Below, piece after piece: positions 43,596 through 52,065 of a stretch of DNA of 64,000 nt. The notes beneath the pieces are model-generated. The model ran no database searches, was not told the origin of the DNA, and saw only the letters and a list, made by a program, of their open reading frames with translations. The DNA is from Pseudomonas sp. CROZ-RG-20F-R04-15 (GTDB lineage Bacteria; Pseudomonadota; Gammaproteobacteria; Pseudomonadales; Pseudomonadaceae). A program made the translations under genes and the position numbers. The first letter of the stretch is position 1. Each line of letters begins with the position of its first letter. The stretch lies in the NCBI RefSeq assembly GCF_022662375.1, contig NZ_JAKNQL010000030.1:1-64000 (forward strand). The letters are read 5' to 3'.

Positions 43596-44888
43596 TCAGG
43601 CCGCGACAGGTTGCAGACGACCACCGGCACGGCGGTACAGATAAAGAGTGGCGCACAAGGCACACAGCGCACCGATGCTCATCCAGTAACCCGGTGCGGC
43701 TTTGTCGCCGGTGTACTGAATCAGGAAAGTCGACATCGCCGGGGTGAAGCCACCGAAAATCGCTGTGGCCAGGCTGTAAGCGAGGGAGAAACCGGCAACC
43801 CGCACTTCCACCGGCATGATCTCGGTCAGCGCCGGAATCATCGCGCCGTTGTACAAACCGTAGATAAACGACAGCCACAACAGCGACAGCAACATGTGGC
43901 TGAAACTCGGCGCCTGCACCAGATACGACAGCGCCGGATAGGTGGTGGCTAGGGCCAGCAGCGACATGGCGATCAGCACCGGACGACGGCCGATACGATC
44001 CGACAACAGGCCGCCAATCGGCAGCCAGAAGAAGTTCGACACACCGACCAGCAAGGTCACCAGCAGCGCATCGGACGTGCTTAGGTGCAGAACGGTTTTA
44101 CCGAAGGTCGGCGCGTACACGGTGATCAGGTAAAACGCGGTGGTGGTCAGCGCGACCATCAACATGCCGCCGAGGACCACGCCCCAGTTCTGACCGAGGG
44201 TGCGGAACACTTCGCCCATGCTCGGGCGGTGTTTGCGAGCGGCGAACTCTTCGGTTTCCGCCAGATTACGGCGCAGGAAAAAGATGAACGGCACGATCAT
44301 GCAGCCGACGAAAAACGGAATCCGCCAGCCCCAATCGGCAATCACATCTGGAGCCATCCACGCGTTCAAGGCGTAGCCCAGTGCAGCGGCAACAATGATC
44401 GCCACTTGCTGACTGGCCGACTGCCAAGCGGTGAAGAAACCTTTGCGACCCGGTGTGGCGATTTCGGCGAGATACACCGACACACCGCCCAGTTCCGCAC
44501 CGGCCGAGAAGCCTTGCAGCAAGCGCCCGATCAACACCAGTGCGGGAGCAAACAGGCCGATGCTTTCGTATCCGGGCACCAGCACAATCAGGATCGTGCC
44601 GCTGGCCATGATCGACAACGTGACGATCAAACCTTTGCGCCGACCGACATCATCGATGTACGCACCGAGCACGATGGCGCCCAGCGGACGCATCAAAAAG
44701 CCTGCGCCGAACACTGCAAAGGTCATCATCAGGGAAGCGAACTCACTGCTCGCCGGAAAAAACACCGCCGCGATCTGCGTGGCATAGAAACCGAACAGAA
44801 AGAAATCGAACTGTTCGAGGAAGTTGCCCGAGGTCACCCGGAAAATGGCACCGGCCCGCGAGCCGTTGTGAGGGATTGAGGCTGTCAT
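43596..44888 (-). CDS. MFS organic-acid/proton symporter (MHS family)
   Basis: 430-residue inner-membrane transporter with twelve helices of the metabolite:H+ symporter branch. The signature GRRKGL lies in the loop after helix 2, with GRLLQGFSAGAELGG near residue 123-137. It resembles citrate/alpha-ketoglutarate/tricarballylate symporters (for example TcuC). The ATG at 44888 starts the conserved part. It heads a two-gene unit with the binding protein at 42813. Confidence 0.85.
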   Translation of the reverse strand: MTASIPHNGSRAGAIFRVTSGNFLEQFDFFLFGFYATQIAAVFFPASSEFASLMMTFAVFGAGFLMRPLGAIVLGAYIDDVGRRKGLIVTLSIMASGTILIVLVPGYESIGLFAPALVLIGRLLQGFSAGAELGGVSVYLAEIATPGRKGFFTAWQSASQQVAIIVAAALGYALNAWMAPDVIADWGWRIPFFVGCMIVPFIFFLRRNLAETEEFAARKHRPSMGEVFRTLGQNWGVVLGGMLMVALTTTAFYLITVYAPTFGKTVLHLSTSDALLVTLLVGVSNFFWLPIGGLLSDRIGRRPVLIAMSLLALATTYPALSYLVQAPSFSHMLLSLLWLSFIYGLYNGAMIPALTEIMPVEVRVAGFSLAYSLATAIFGGFTPAMSTFLIQYTGDKAAPGYWMSIGALCALCATLYLYRRAGGRLQPVAA

Positions 44889-44972
44889 AGAAAAGTACTC
44901 CACCGCTTTTATGACGTGCGCGACGGGAGGGCGGCGCACGGTTTTTATTGAGGCGGATGGTGGCGCAGATGT

Positions 44973-44995
44973 AACAATCTGTTAATTGCATTGTT
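44973..44995. promoter_or_regulatory. Inverted repeat upstream of the MFS gene
   Basis: AACAAT and ATTGTT are separated by 11 bases, 85 bases upstream of the symporter start. Its size and A/T ends fit a regulator-binding site, possibly for the LysR protein of this group. Confidence 0.35.
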
Positions 44996-45052
44996 GGCAT
45001 GGATTGATGTGAAAAGTGGATCAATCCGTCTATGCCGATACCGCAGGCCATT

Positions 45053-45140
45053 GTGGGAGCGAGCCTGCTCGCGAAAGCGGTGGTTCAATCGATGAAAATG
45101 TCGAATGTGCCGACCCTTTCGCGAGCAGGCTCGCTCCCAC
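45053..45140. repeat. REPIN (inverted REP pair)
   Basis: An inverted pair of GTGGGAGCGAGCCTGCTCGC between the MFS promoter region and the 3' end of the M48 protease gene, on the same strand. Confidence 0.9.
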
Positions 45141-45162
45141 AGGTTTTGTCGCACCTGCAAAC

Positions 45163-47118
45163 TCAGGACATTGCAACTGCATGGTGAGCAGTGTCACGAG
45201 TGCTGTCAGCCATTTCGGCGTGTGCGGCAAGCAATGGTGGCAGTGGGCAGTCGAGCAAGTCCGCGACAGCGCGAAACAGTTCTGCTTCAGCCACGGTGAT
45301 CACGCCATCGTGCATCACACAGCGGGTCATGGCGTCGAGCAATGCCGGACGCTCCTCTGGCATGAGATGGCGCAGGCGCTTGATCGCCGCTTCCAGCCCC
45401 ACCAGCTCTTCAAGTTCGGCGCGCATTTCTTCAGGCTGTTCGAACGCAAGACCTTGCCAGGCAAACTGAATGGCCTGCGACGCTACCGATAAATTGTCCT
45501 GTCCGGCACGGGCCATTGCGGTTAACAGTGCCATGAGTTCTTCGGCGCACTGGAACAGTCCGAATTTGAACTGCACTGGTGTCGCGCCTTCAACATTGCG
45601 CTCTACGATGCGCAACAGCGTCCACTCCAGCAACTCTGTTTCGTTATCCGCTTCGATCAGCAAATTCAGGTTGTGCTTGACCTTGGCAAAGGGCTTTTTG
45701 CCAAGCTCTCGCAGACTCGGGATGGCCAGATCCAGCAGCGGCAGGCGCAGGCCGGGACTCAGCGACGACAGCGGCTCCCGCAGCTGACTCAAATAGTCGA
45801 ACACCGTGGCGTCGATTTCCGATCTGAGCAGCTCGACCTGTATGCCCAGCAGGGAGGTTGAACGCGACAGCAGCAGCCCATACACAACGGCCTGGGCGCC
45901 TTCAATATTGCGTGCTGCGCTTTTGAGCGTGTGCGGAATGTCATCCAGCACGCGGCGAGCTTCCAGCAGGTGTTCTGGCTGCGGGGCGCCAATGGCCGCC
46001 ACGGAGGTCTGGACAGCATTCATGTCGTAGAGCACCGACTTGGCCGCAGCGGGGATGCCGCCGAATGCGTCGGGCACAGGCAGAGCGACCGAAGGTTGTG
46101 CATCTGCGGGCGGTGCCGCCACTTTGATGAAGCTGCCATCCCATTGCGCATCGACTCGACGGATCCGCTCATTCAAATCCGGATGAGACGCCGTCGAGTC
46201 GGTGCTCGAGTAACCCGGTCCGAAATACAAATGGCTGTATTCCTCCGCGCGCGCGGAATTGATGCGTGCACCCAGTTCATAACCGCCAATTTTCTTCAAC
46301 GCACCGGCGATGCTTTGCGGGTTGCGGGTGTATTGCACCGCCGTTGCATCGGCGAGGAATTCACGCTGTCGACTGATCGCAGATTTGATCATATTGCCAA
46401 AAATCGTCCCCGCGATACCCACAAACAACAGCACAAAACCAATCAACATCGGTATCGCGACGAACTTGCTGCGCTGCAGTGGGGTTTTACCGACCTGCTC
46501 GGTGCCTTCCAGGATATAGCTGCCGGTCAACCCGAGAACCATGATCCCGTGGACGATGGCAATCAATCGGGTGTTGAGGCGCATGTCACCGTTATAGATA
46601 TGACTGAACTCGTGGGCGATCACCCCTTGCAGCTCTTCGCGGGTCAATACATTGATCGCGCCCTGAGTGACGCCGATGACGGCGTCCTGTGGTGTGAGTC
46701 CTGCCGCGAAGGCGTTGATGCCCAGATCGGGCAGCAAGTACACCGAGGGCACGGCGGTGCCGGAGGCAATGGCCATTTCTTCCACCACGTTCATCAATCG
46801 CTGCTCTTCCAGCGTCTGCGCGCTGTGGTTGATCACGCGCCCGTCGAGGCGCCGCGCAACCACTTTGCCGCCCTCTGACAACTCCATGAGCTTGGACAGA
46901 CTGCCCAGCAGCACGATGCCGACGACCACGGCTGACACGGTCATGACCAGTTGCCGGTCGAGTTCCAGATCCATCAGGACTTTACCGCTGCCGTCCTCGA
47001 CCGGAATGGTCATCAGCACACACGACACGGCGATCAGACTGAGCACCGCCATGAACATCAAGAAAATGAGGTACACGGTGCGGCGCTTGGCCCGGCGCTG
47101 TTGTTCAAAGAAATTCAT
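45163..47118 (-). CDS. M48-family membrane metalloprotease
   Basis: 651-residue membrane protease. Two membrane segments lie at about 15-38 and 55-75. The zinc site HEFSH is near residue 168 (LQGVIAHEFSHIYNGD), and the third ligand glutamate is probably in EFLADATAVQY near 244. Two further helices are at about 185-225. The C-terminal 350 residues are soluble and not typical of HtpX, so it is a longer relative. A LemA gene precedes it 22 bases upstream on the same strand. Confidence 0.83.
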   Translation of the reverse strand: MNFFEQQRRAKRRTVYLIFLMFMAVLSLIAVSCVLMTIPVEDGSGKVLMDLELDRQLVMTVSAVVVGIVLLGSLSKLMELSEGGKVVARRLDGRVINHSAQTLEEQRLMNVVEEMAIASGTAVPSVYLLPDLGINAFAAGLTPQDAVIGVTQGAINVLTREELQGVIAHEFSHIYNGDMRLNTRLIAIVHGIMVLGLTGSYILEGTEQVGKTPLQRSKFVAIPMLIGFVLLFVGIAGTIFGNMIKSAISRQREFLADATAVQYTRNPQSIAGALKKIGGYELGARINSARAEEYSHLYFGPGYSSTDSTASHPDLNERIRRVDAQWDGSFIKVAAPPADAQPSVALPVPDAFGGIPAAAKSVLYDMNAVQTSVAAIGAPQPEHLLEARRVLDDIPHTLKSAARNIEGAQAVVYGLLLSRSTSLLGIQVELLRSEIDATVFDYLSQLREPLSSLSPGLRLPLLDLAIPSLRELGKKPFAKVKHNLNLLIEADNETELLEWTLLRIVERNVEGATPVQFKFGLFQCAEELMALLTAMARAGQDNLSVASQAIQFAWQGLAFEQPEEMRAELEELVGLEAAIKRLRHLMPEERPALLDAMTRCVMHDGVITVAEAELFRAVADLLDCPLPPLLAAHAEMADSTRDTAHHAVAMS

Positions 47119-47140
47119 GTTGCCATCCGTTGGCTGGGGG

Positions 47141-47737
47141 TCAGAACGAAACCTTTGGTGCTTCCTGAATGGCCGCGCTATCAGCGAACGTCAACGCCGA
47201 GGCATCGGCACCATGGCCGAACAGCGGGGCGAGCAGGGCTGCCGGGAAACTTTGCTTGAGCGTGTTGTAGGTCATCACTGCATCGTTGTAAGCCTGGCGG
47301 GCAAAACTGACTTTGTTTTCGGTGCTGCTCAGCTCTTCACTCAGTTGCTGCATGTTTTGCGACGCTTTGAGTTCCGGGTACGCTTCGACCGTTACATTCA
47401 GCCGGCCCATGGCATTGCTCAGCGCACTGTCGGCCTGGCCCAGTTGCGCGATGCTCTGGGCATTGCCCGGCTGCGCCTGAGCGACCTGAAGACCGGCGAC
47501 GGCGTTGTTGCGCGCGGCAATCACCGCCTCCAGCGTTTCGCGCTCGTGGGCCATATAACCCTTGGCGGTGGCCACCAGATTAGGTATCAGGTCATAACGG
47601 CGCTTGAGTTGTACTTCGAGTTGCGCGAAGGCGTTTTTGATTTGATTGCGTCGAGCGACGAGGCTGTTGAAAAGGAAGATGGCATAGAGGGCGAGGAGGC
47701 CGCCAACGACCAAAAGGATGACGAGGGTGCTGTTCAC
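47141..47737 (-). CDS. LemA-family protein
   Basis: 198-residue protein with one N-terminal membrane helix (about 3-22) and a LemA domain of long helices (NSLVARRNQIKNAFAQLEVQLKRRYDLIPNLVATAKGY, residues about 24-62). It starts at GTG behind AAGGA; the longer upstream frame has no ribosome binding site. It is the upstream gene of an M48 protease, a pairing also seen elsewhere, where the two probably act together in envelope quality control. Confidence 0.84.
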   Translation of the reverse strand: MNSTLVILLVVGGLLALYAIFLFNSLVARRNQIKNAFAQLEVQLKRRYDLIPNLVATAKGYMAHERETLEAVIAARNNAVAGLQVAQAQPGNAQSIAQLGQADSALSNAMGRLNVTVEAYPELKASQNMQQLSEELSSTENKVSFARQAYNDAVMTYNTLKQSFPAALLAPLFGHGADASALTFADSAAIQEAPKVSF

Positions 47738-47862
47738 GGTGATGTCCTTGTTCACACGGTGGAATGGGGCGCGGCATGTTAGCGCAAATGCAAAAAAACA
47801 AGGAATGATTCCCGAACCCGGCAGTCCGAGTTCAGGTAGCACACATCTCAGGAGGTTCACCG

Positions 47863-48168
47863 ATGAACAGCAAAACCCTAATCGCCAGCCTGGCTCTTGT
47901 CGCCGGCATTGCCGGGATCAGCCCACTTGTTCAAGCGGCGCAAACCTCAAATGAACAGGCCGTGCAATCGCCGACCAGCGACCGTGAATTGAAGGTTAAC
48001 GACCGTGCGCCGGATATTTATCAGCGCAGTGAAAAAGCCATCGACTGGAAAACCAAGGGCCTGAAAAAACCTGTTGAGCAGGCGCAGTGGGTACAGATCA
48101 ATGACCAGTACGTCATGGTGATGATCACCAACGGGACGATTGTCGAGATGAAACCGGTGGAGCGTTAA
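47863..48168 (+). CDS. RcnB-like periplasmic protein
   Basis: 101-residue exported protein. A signal peptide (about 1-26, ending VQA) is followed by an RcnB-type fold (WKTKGLKKPVEQAQWVQINDQYVMVMITNGTIVEM in part). RcnB in E. coli affects nickel and cobalt tolerance, but many relatives have no proven role. AGGAGG lies 8 bases before the ATG, an unusually strong ribosome binding site. It is divergent from LemA. Confidence 0.78.
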   Translation: MNSKTLIASLALVAGIAGISPLVQAAQTSNEQAVQSPTSDRELKVNDRAPDIYQRSEKAIDWKTKGLKKPVEQAQWVQINDQYVMVMITNGTIVEMKPVER

Positions 48169-48269
48169 ACCTCCGGCAATAATCAGCCATGGACGGTTGA
48201 TTGCAATCGAGCGCCGTTCGGGTAAAACCCTTGGGGCGTTTTGGATGTCGGCAAGTCAGGAGCAACAGG

Positions 48270-48734
48270 TTGGAAAAGAAACCGCTGTATCGCAAAGAAA
48301 ACACCACCGCCCACAATGTCTGGCGCAACAACCCCGGCGGGCACTACCGCAATCAACGAAACACCAAAGCGCAAAGCCGCAGCGATGCCACGCGCGGGTC
48401 GATGCACGGCATCAAACACCACGGCTACGACTACACGCCGTTGTTTCGTTTTCTGTTATCTCGCGTCGGCGGTCATTGGGATGAGATTTTCAGCGAAGCG
48501 GTATCTCGCCTTGATCGGCCAGAGCCAGTGTTCTGGATGGTTGCCATCCATGAAGAGGATCGAGAGGACATTGTGCGACTGGGCGAGTCGGCCTACTTCA
48601 ACGGCCTCTTCGTCGATGAGCAAAAGCAGCTGCAAATCGTCAATCCGCAACTGAGTGTCGAGGAGATGAAGCCTCATTGCCGTTGCTGCACGCATACCTT
48701 CAACGGTGTTCCGTTTGGCCTGCCTGCGGACTGA
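48270..48734 (+). CDS. Hypothetical soluble protein
   Basis: 154-residue protein. TTG at 48270 follows AGGAG by 7 bases, the best start, since the ATG in frame at 48387 would lose conserved-looking sequence. Two Cys clusters, HCRCCTHTF and another near the end, suggest metal binding. The N-terminal 50 residues are basic (KKPLYRKENTTAHNVWRNN), so nucleic acid binding is possible. I do not recognise the family. It ends 5 bases before the diguanylate cyclase gene, which faces it. Confidence 0.6.
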   Translation: MEKKPLYRKENTTAHNVWRNNPGGHYRNQRNTKAQSRSDATRGSMHGIKHHGYDYTPLFRFLLSRVGGHWDEIFSEAVSRLDRPEPVFWMVAIHEEDREDIVRLGESAYFNGLFVDEQKQLQIVNPQLSVEEMKPHCRCCTHTFNGVPFGLPAD

Positions 48735-48739
48735 TTTGG

Positions 48740-49816
48740 CTACTCAACCCGAACCTGATTCATCACCTGCCCACCCCCCAACCGATACTGATTATTGCCA
48801 CTGCGCTTGGCCTCATACATCGCCAGATCGGCAATGTGCAGCAGGCGATCCATAGCCGTCGCATGATCCGGAAACACCGCCACCCCAAGGCTGGTGCCGA
48901 TGTGGCGCTGGTCGTTGCCGATGCTGATCGGGGGCGACAGTTCGATGAAGATTTTCTGGCAGATGCTGCGGGCTTCGTCCTGCAAACTCAGGCTCGGCGC
49001 CAGGCCTTGCAGAATCACCACAAACTCATCACCGCCAATGCGCGCGACGGTGTCGGTGGCGCGCAAGATGCGTTTCAACCGTGTGGCCGTGGTGATCAGC
49101 ACCCGGTCGCCGGCGGCATGGCCGTAGCGATCATTGATGGTTTTGAAGCCGTTGAGGTCGACGAACACCAGTGCGACACGGGTCTCGGTCTGCCGTGCGT
49201 GATCCAGTGCTTCCGACAAGCGTTGTTCCAGTACCAGACGATTGGCCAGGCCGGTCAGCGGATCGAAGTGGGCGAGGTGTTGCAGGTAGCTGGCCGAGGC
49301 TTTTTCTTCGGTGATGTCGCGCACCACGCCCATCATCTTGACCACCGCATCGCGGTCGTTGTGCACCACGTTGCCGGTTTCCCGTAACCAACGAATCGTA
49401 CCGTCGGGCCACACCACGCGGTATTCCTCATCATGGTTTTCGCCGGTTTCCAGGCAACGCAGTTCACCTTCGCGCACCTTGGTTCGGTCGTCCGGATGGA
49501 CGCAGGAACAGAACAGCGCATAGGACGGGGTGATTTCGCCGATCTTGAACCCGAACATGCCGTAAATCGCATCCGACCAGTACAGCCGATCCGTGTCGAC
49601 TTCCCAGTCCCACGTACCGATGCGCGCAAAGTATTGGCTGCGCTTGAAACGCTCGACGTCGCCGTCCTGCTGAATGTGCTGGCCATCAGCAGCACGCGTC
49701 AGCAGATCCCGGTACTGCGCGAGCTGCCTGCGCAACCCGCGTTCGCGCCACAGCAGCAGGGCAATGACGGCCAGCATGCTCGCGCCGACGGCAAGGCTGA
49801 TCCAGAACAGAGTCAT
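48740..49816 (-). CDS. Membrane-anchored PAS-GGDEF diguanylate cyclase
   Basis: 358-residue protein making cyclic di-GMP. One membrane helix lies at about 3-22, then a PAS domain (about 65-175; FGFKIGEITPSYALFCSCVHPDD) with its C-terminal PAC segment. The GGDEF domain is at about 190-350, with the active site ARIGGDEFVVIL near 267-278 and an RxxD-like region. GGDEF is intact, so it is probably active; the I-site cannot be confirmed. The PAS domain likely senses an internal signal. Confidence 0.87.
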   Translation of the reverse strand: MTLFWISLAVGASMLAVIALLLWRERGLRRQLAQYRDLLTRAADGQHIQQDGDVERFKRSQYFARIGTWDWEVDTDRLYWSDAIYGMFGFKIGEITPSYALFCSCVHPDDRTKVREGELRCLETGENHDEEYRVVWPDGTIRWLRETGNVVHNDRDAVVKMMGVVRDITEEKASASYLQHLAHFDPLTGLANRLVLEQRLSEALDHARQTETRVALVFVDLNGFKTINDRYGHAAGDRVLITTATRLKRILRATDTVARIGGDEFVVILQGLAPSLSLQDEARSICQKIFIELSPPISIGNDQRHIGTSLGVAVFPDHATAMDRLLHIADLAMYEAKRSGNNQYRLGGGQVMNQVRVE

Positions 49817-49979
49817 TCAGGCGCTGCCAGCATGGCGGGTCGATCCGTGGAGTAATGGCGGTTGGCTATGTTAATGCTTCAATACTCGGTTCGGATACCA
49901 CGTTGATCTGCGCTGGCAGGTTGCCAATTACCGGCAATTCTGGGAAAACGGCGGCCAGCTGAACAATAGAGTGAATGTT

Positions 49980-50318
49980 ATGAATGATGAACTGCAGGTA
50001 ATCGATCTTCAGGTCGGCGAAGGCAAAGCCGCCGTCAAAGGCGCGCTGATCACCACCCAATACACCGGATGGCTGGAAGACGGCAGCGAGTTCGATTCTT
50101 CCTACAGCCGTGGCAAACCTTTCCAGTGCGTGATTGGCACCGGGCGGGTGATCAAAGGGTGGGATCAGGGTTTGATGGGCATGCAGGTGGGGGGCAAACG
50201 CAAATTGTTGGTGCCGGCGCATTTGGGGTATGGCGAGCGGACGATGGGCAAGATTCCGCCGAATTCGAATCTGGTGTTTGAGATTGAGTTGTTGGAAGTG
50301 CTGACGCGGGAGGATTGA
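49980..50318 (+). CDS. FKBP-type peptidyl-prolyl isomerase
   Basis: 112-residue cytoplasmic FKBP. The isomerase domain fills the protein (YTGWLEDGSEFDSSYSRGKP, then VIGTGRVIKGWDQGLMGMQVGGKR), with aromatic pocket residues as in FKBP12. Short FKBPs of this type fold proteins or assist ribosome-bound chains. A GTG 9 bases upstream (49971) is in frame but has no better ribosome binding site. It is divergent from the cyclase gene. Confidence 0.85.
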   Translation: MNDELQVIDLQVGEGKAAVKGALITTQYTGWLEDGSEFDSSYSRGKPFQCVIGTGRVIKGWDQGLMGMQVGGKRKLLVPAHLGYGERTMGKIPPNSNLVFEIELLEVLTRED

Positions 50319-50353
50319 AACCGGGTCGTTTTTTACGCTTGGGAATAAATGCG

Positions 50354-50767
50354 ATGGATGTGTGGCAGTGGGTTTCACAAGTTGCCGATTGGCTGGTGGA
50401 GAGGCATGCTTCGCGCAGGGGATCGACTTACAACTACATGTATTTCGTTTCTGCTGCCGCTGCAGTGGGCAGTTGGGTAGTCGCGAAAGAACTGCTCGCC
50501 AAACGCAAAGCCCTCCAAGCAAACGTGTCTGAAGCTCTGCAACATGAAACTTTACGTGCGATGTCCTTTGCTCAGGAGGATGGGCGGCCGGTCAAACGCA
50601 CTGCGACGTTGGACCGACAGGCAGACACCTTTTTCGTCACGGTCATTCGCCATGACGATGAAGAATACGTGGAGTCATCCAGTGAAGCGTTGCACTCGCT
50701 GGACGATGTCGACGTTTACTTGCGTGACCACACACCCTTTATCCTCGCGGATTTTCGAGCGTCGTGA
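50354..50767 (+). CDS. Hypothetical protein
   Basis: 137-residue protein of unknown family. One hydrophobic stretch (YMYFVSAAAAVGSWVVA, about 28-44) could be a membrane anchor, followed by a soluble, charged C-terminal domain (VIRHDDEEYVESSSEALHSL). It is downstream of the FKBP gene on the same strand. The ATG at 50354 is taken as the start. The 3' end runs up to a REP pair. Confidence 0.6.
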   Translation: MDVWQWVSQVADWLVERHASRRGSTYNYMYFVSAAAAVGSWVVAKELLAKRKALQANVSEALQHETLRAMSFAQEDGRPVKRTATLDRQADTFFVTVIRHDDEEYVESSSEALHSLDDVDVYLRDHTPFILADFRAS

Positions 50768-50795
50768 CTCACGCGTCCGATGCAGAAAGAACGCT

Positions 50796-50889
50796 TTCGC
50801 GAGCAAGCTCGCTCCCACATTGGGTCGGCGGTGTACTCAAGTGCTGCGAGTAACCGCGAACAACTGTGGGAGCGAGCCTGCTCGCGAAG
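50796..50889. repeat. REP pair in reversed (tail-to-tail) order
   Basis: The first REP reads TTCGCGAGCAAGCTCGCTCCCAC and the second GTGGGAGCGAGCCTGCTCGCGAA. Their order is the reverse of the usual REPIN. It sits between the 3' ends of convergent genes. Confidence 0.85.
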
Positions 50890-50906
50890 AACGATCACGC
50901 GGTCAA

Positions 50907-51176
50907 TCAGGCTGCGTGCGCCATCTCGGCCAGTGTGTCGGCCACGGTTCTTTGTAGTGAGGGGAACCGGCGGGTCACGCGCCGCAGTGCGGGTAGCACG
51001 GCGTCGATTTCCAGTTCATCGAGTTGAGGGAGGACGGTGACGGCGGAGGCGACGATGGATTCGCGTTCGCTTTCGAAGAGCACCAGGCAGGCGTTCTGCG
51101 CCCAGCGTCCGTCCCGTTCGTTGAAGCCCATGGCCACCAGTGCCGCGACGACTTGTGCATCGGTTTTGTTGGACAT
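50907..51176 (-). CDS. Hypothetical protein
   Basis: 89-residue soluble helical protein (NKTDAQVVAALVAMGFNERDGRW, then VLPQLDELEIDAVLPALRRV). I do not recognise the family. It lies 2 bases after the DUF6124 gene on the same strand, so the two are one transcription unit. Confidence 0.62.
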   Translation of the reverse strand: MSNKTDAQVVAALVAMGFNERDGRWAQNACLVLFESERESIVASAVTVLPQLDELEIDAVLPALRRVTRRFPSLQRTVADTLAEMAHAA

Positions 51177-51178
51177 GT

Positions 51179-51559
51179 TTATTGCCTCAGGGTGGGGTCG
51201 ATTTTGTCGAGGGCGCGGTTGACCGCGAGTTCGCCGAGCATGACCACTTGCTGGATGCCGAGCACGGTGTTGCGATAGGGCGAGTCGAGCAGGGCGGCGA
51301 AGTCGCTGAGCATGACGCTGGCCGAAGCCATGGATTCGCAGGCGTGGGCCATAAGGTCTTCGGCGCCGGTGTTGGGGTCGACGAGGAACATGGTGCTTGG
51401 TCTGCGCGGTGGTGAAGGCGGTGTGGGTTTCAGGTAGTGGTCGAGGGCGCGTTCGGCGGCTTCGTGGAGTTTTCTGGAGCCCGGTTCGGAATAGGGGGAC
51501 GTTGGATTTTGATCAACTTCCGCATCTGTTTCGGGCGGATTCGGCGTTATTTTGAACAT
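51179..51559 (-). CDS. DUF6124 family protein
   Basis: 126-residue protein of the Pseudomonas-specific DUF6124 family, recognised by its start (FKITPNPPETDAEVDQNP), the motif SRKLHEAAERALDHYL (about 28-43) and the C-terminal NTVLGIQQVVMLGELAVNRAL. Its function is unknown. AGGAAA precedes the ATG, and it heads a two-gene unit with the 89-residue protein. A long folded leader lies upstream (51560-51850). Confidence 0.8.
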   Translation of the reverse strand: MFKITPNPPETDAEVDQNPTSPYSEPGSRKLHEAAERALDHYLKPTPPSPPRRPSTMFLVDPNTGAEDLMAHACESMASASVMLSDFAALLDSPYRNTVLGIQQVVMLGELAVNRALDKIDPTLRQ

Positions 51560-51594
51560 GGTGTAGGTTTCCTAATTGATGCCGACACCACCTC

Positions 51595-51783
51595 GCGACT
51601 AAACGAAAAGGTGGCAGCTGTACGCAGGTTAGTCGACCGGTAAACCCACCAAAACCGGCGCACCCGAAGGCGCCCTGCGCACAGCTACCATTGAGTGAGG
51701 TATCGAAATACCTACTGTCTGGAACGTTGTGCAGTTTAAGTAGATTACCGAGCGACTAAACCCGATCACTGAACATTCAGTGA
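51595..51783 (-). ncRNA. Structured leader of the DUF6124 transcript (candidate)
   Basis: On the DUF6124 strand, GGTAGCTGTGCGCAGG (51689-51674) can pair with CCTGCGTACAGCTGCC (51628-51613) over 16 positions with G-U allowed, enclosing a GC hairpin. Two more hairpins follow upstream: GGTAT-CGAA-ATACC at 51699-51712 and TCACTGA-ACAT-TCAGTGA at 51766-51783. GCGACTAAAC is repeated at 51595 and 51752. The pattern suggests a structured regulatory leader or small RNA; homology was not tested. Confidence 0.5.
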
Positions 51784-52065
51784 CGCGAACCAAGTTACCG
51801 GTGACCTCCAAGCCGCACAAGCCGGCGGATTCTGGCGTAGTTGTAGGCAAAGGCGCAAGGCGCTGTAGCCTTGTGGCTGATGTCTAAATGATGCTGCGTT
51901 TTACCCGGCGCCCGACCAGAGATTCAGCAATCTGACCAGCACTGCCATCTGTCGGAAAACTGCCTCTACCTGTCAGATCTGTCAGTACACCTCAACGATG
52001 AAATCCTTTCTGATGAGCGCAGCGCCTCGTTGACCGACGCCAGCCCACCTCAAAGGAGCTTCGCC
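51784..52065 (+). other. Gap before the 965-residue protein
   Basis: Between the structured leader and the 965-residue protein gene, about 280 bases have no supported gene. The sequence contains GTTACCGGTGAC near 51795, then GC-rich DNA and the ribosome binding site AAAGGAGC at about 52052-52059. The promoter of the large gene probably lies here, but I could not fix its elements. Confidence 0.4.
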
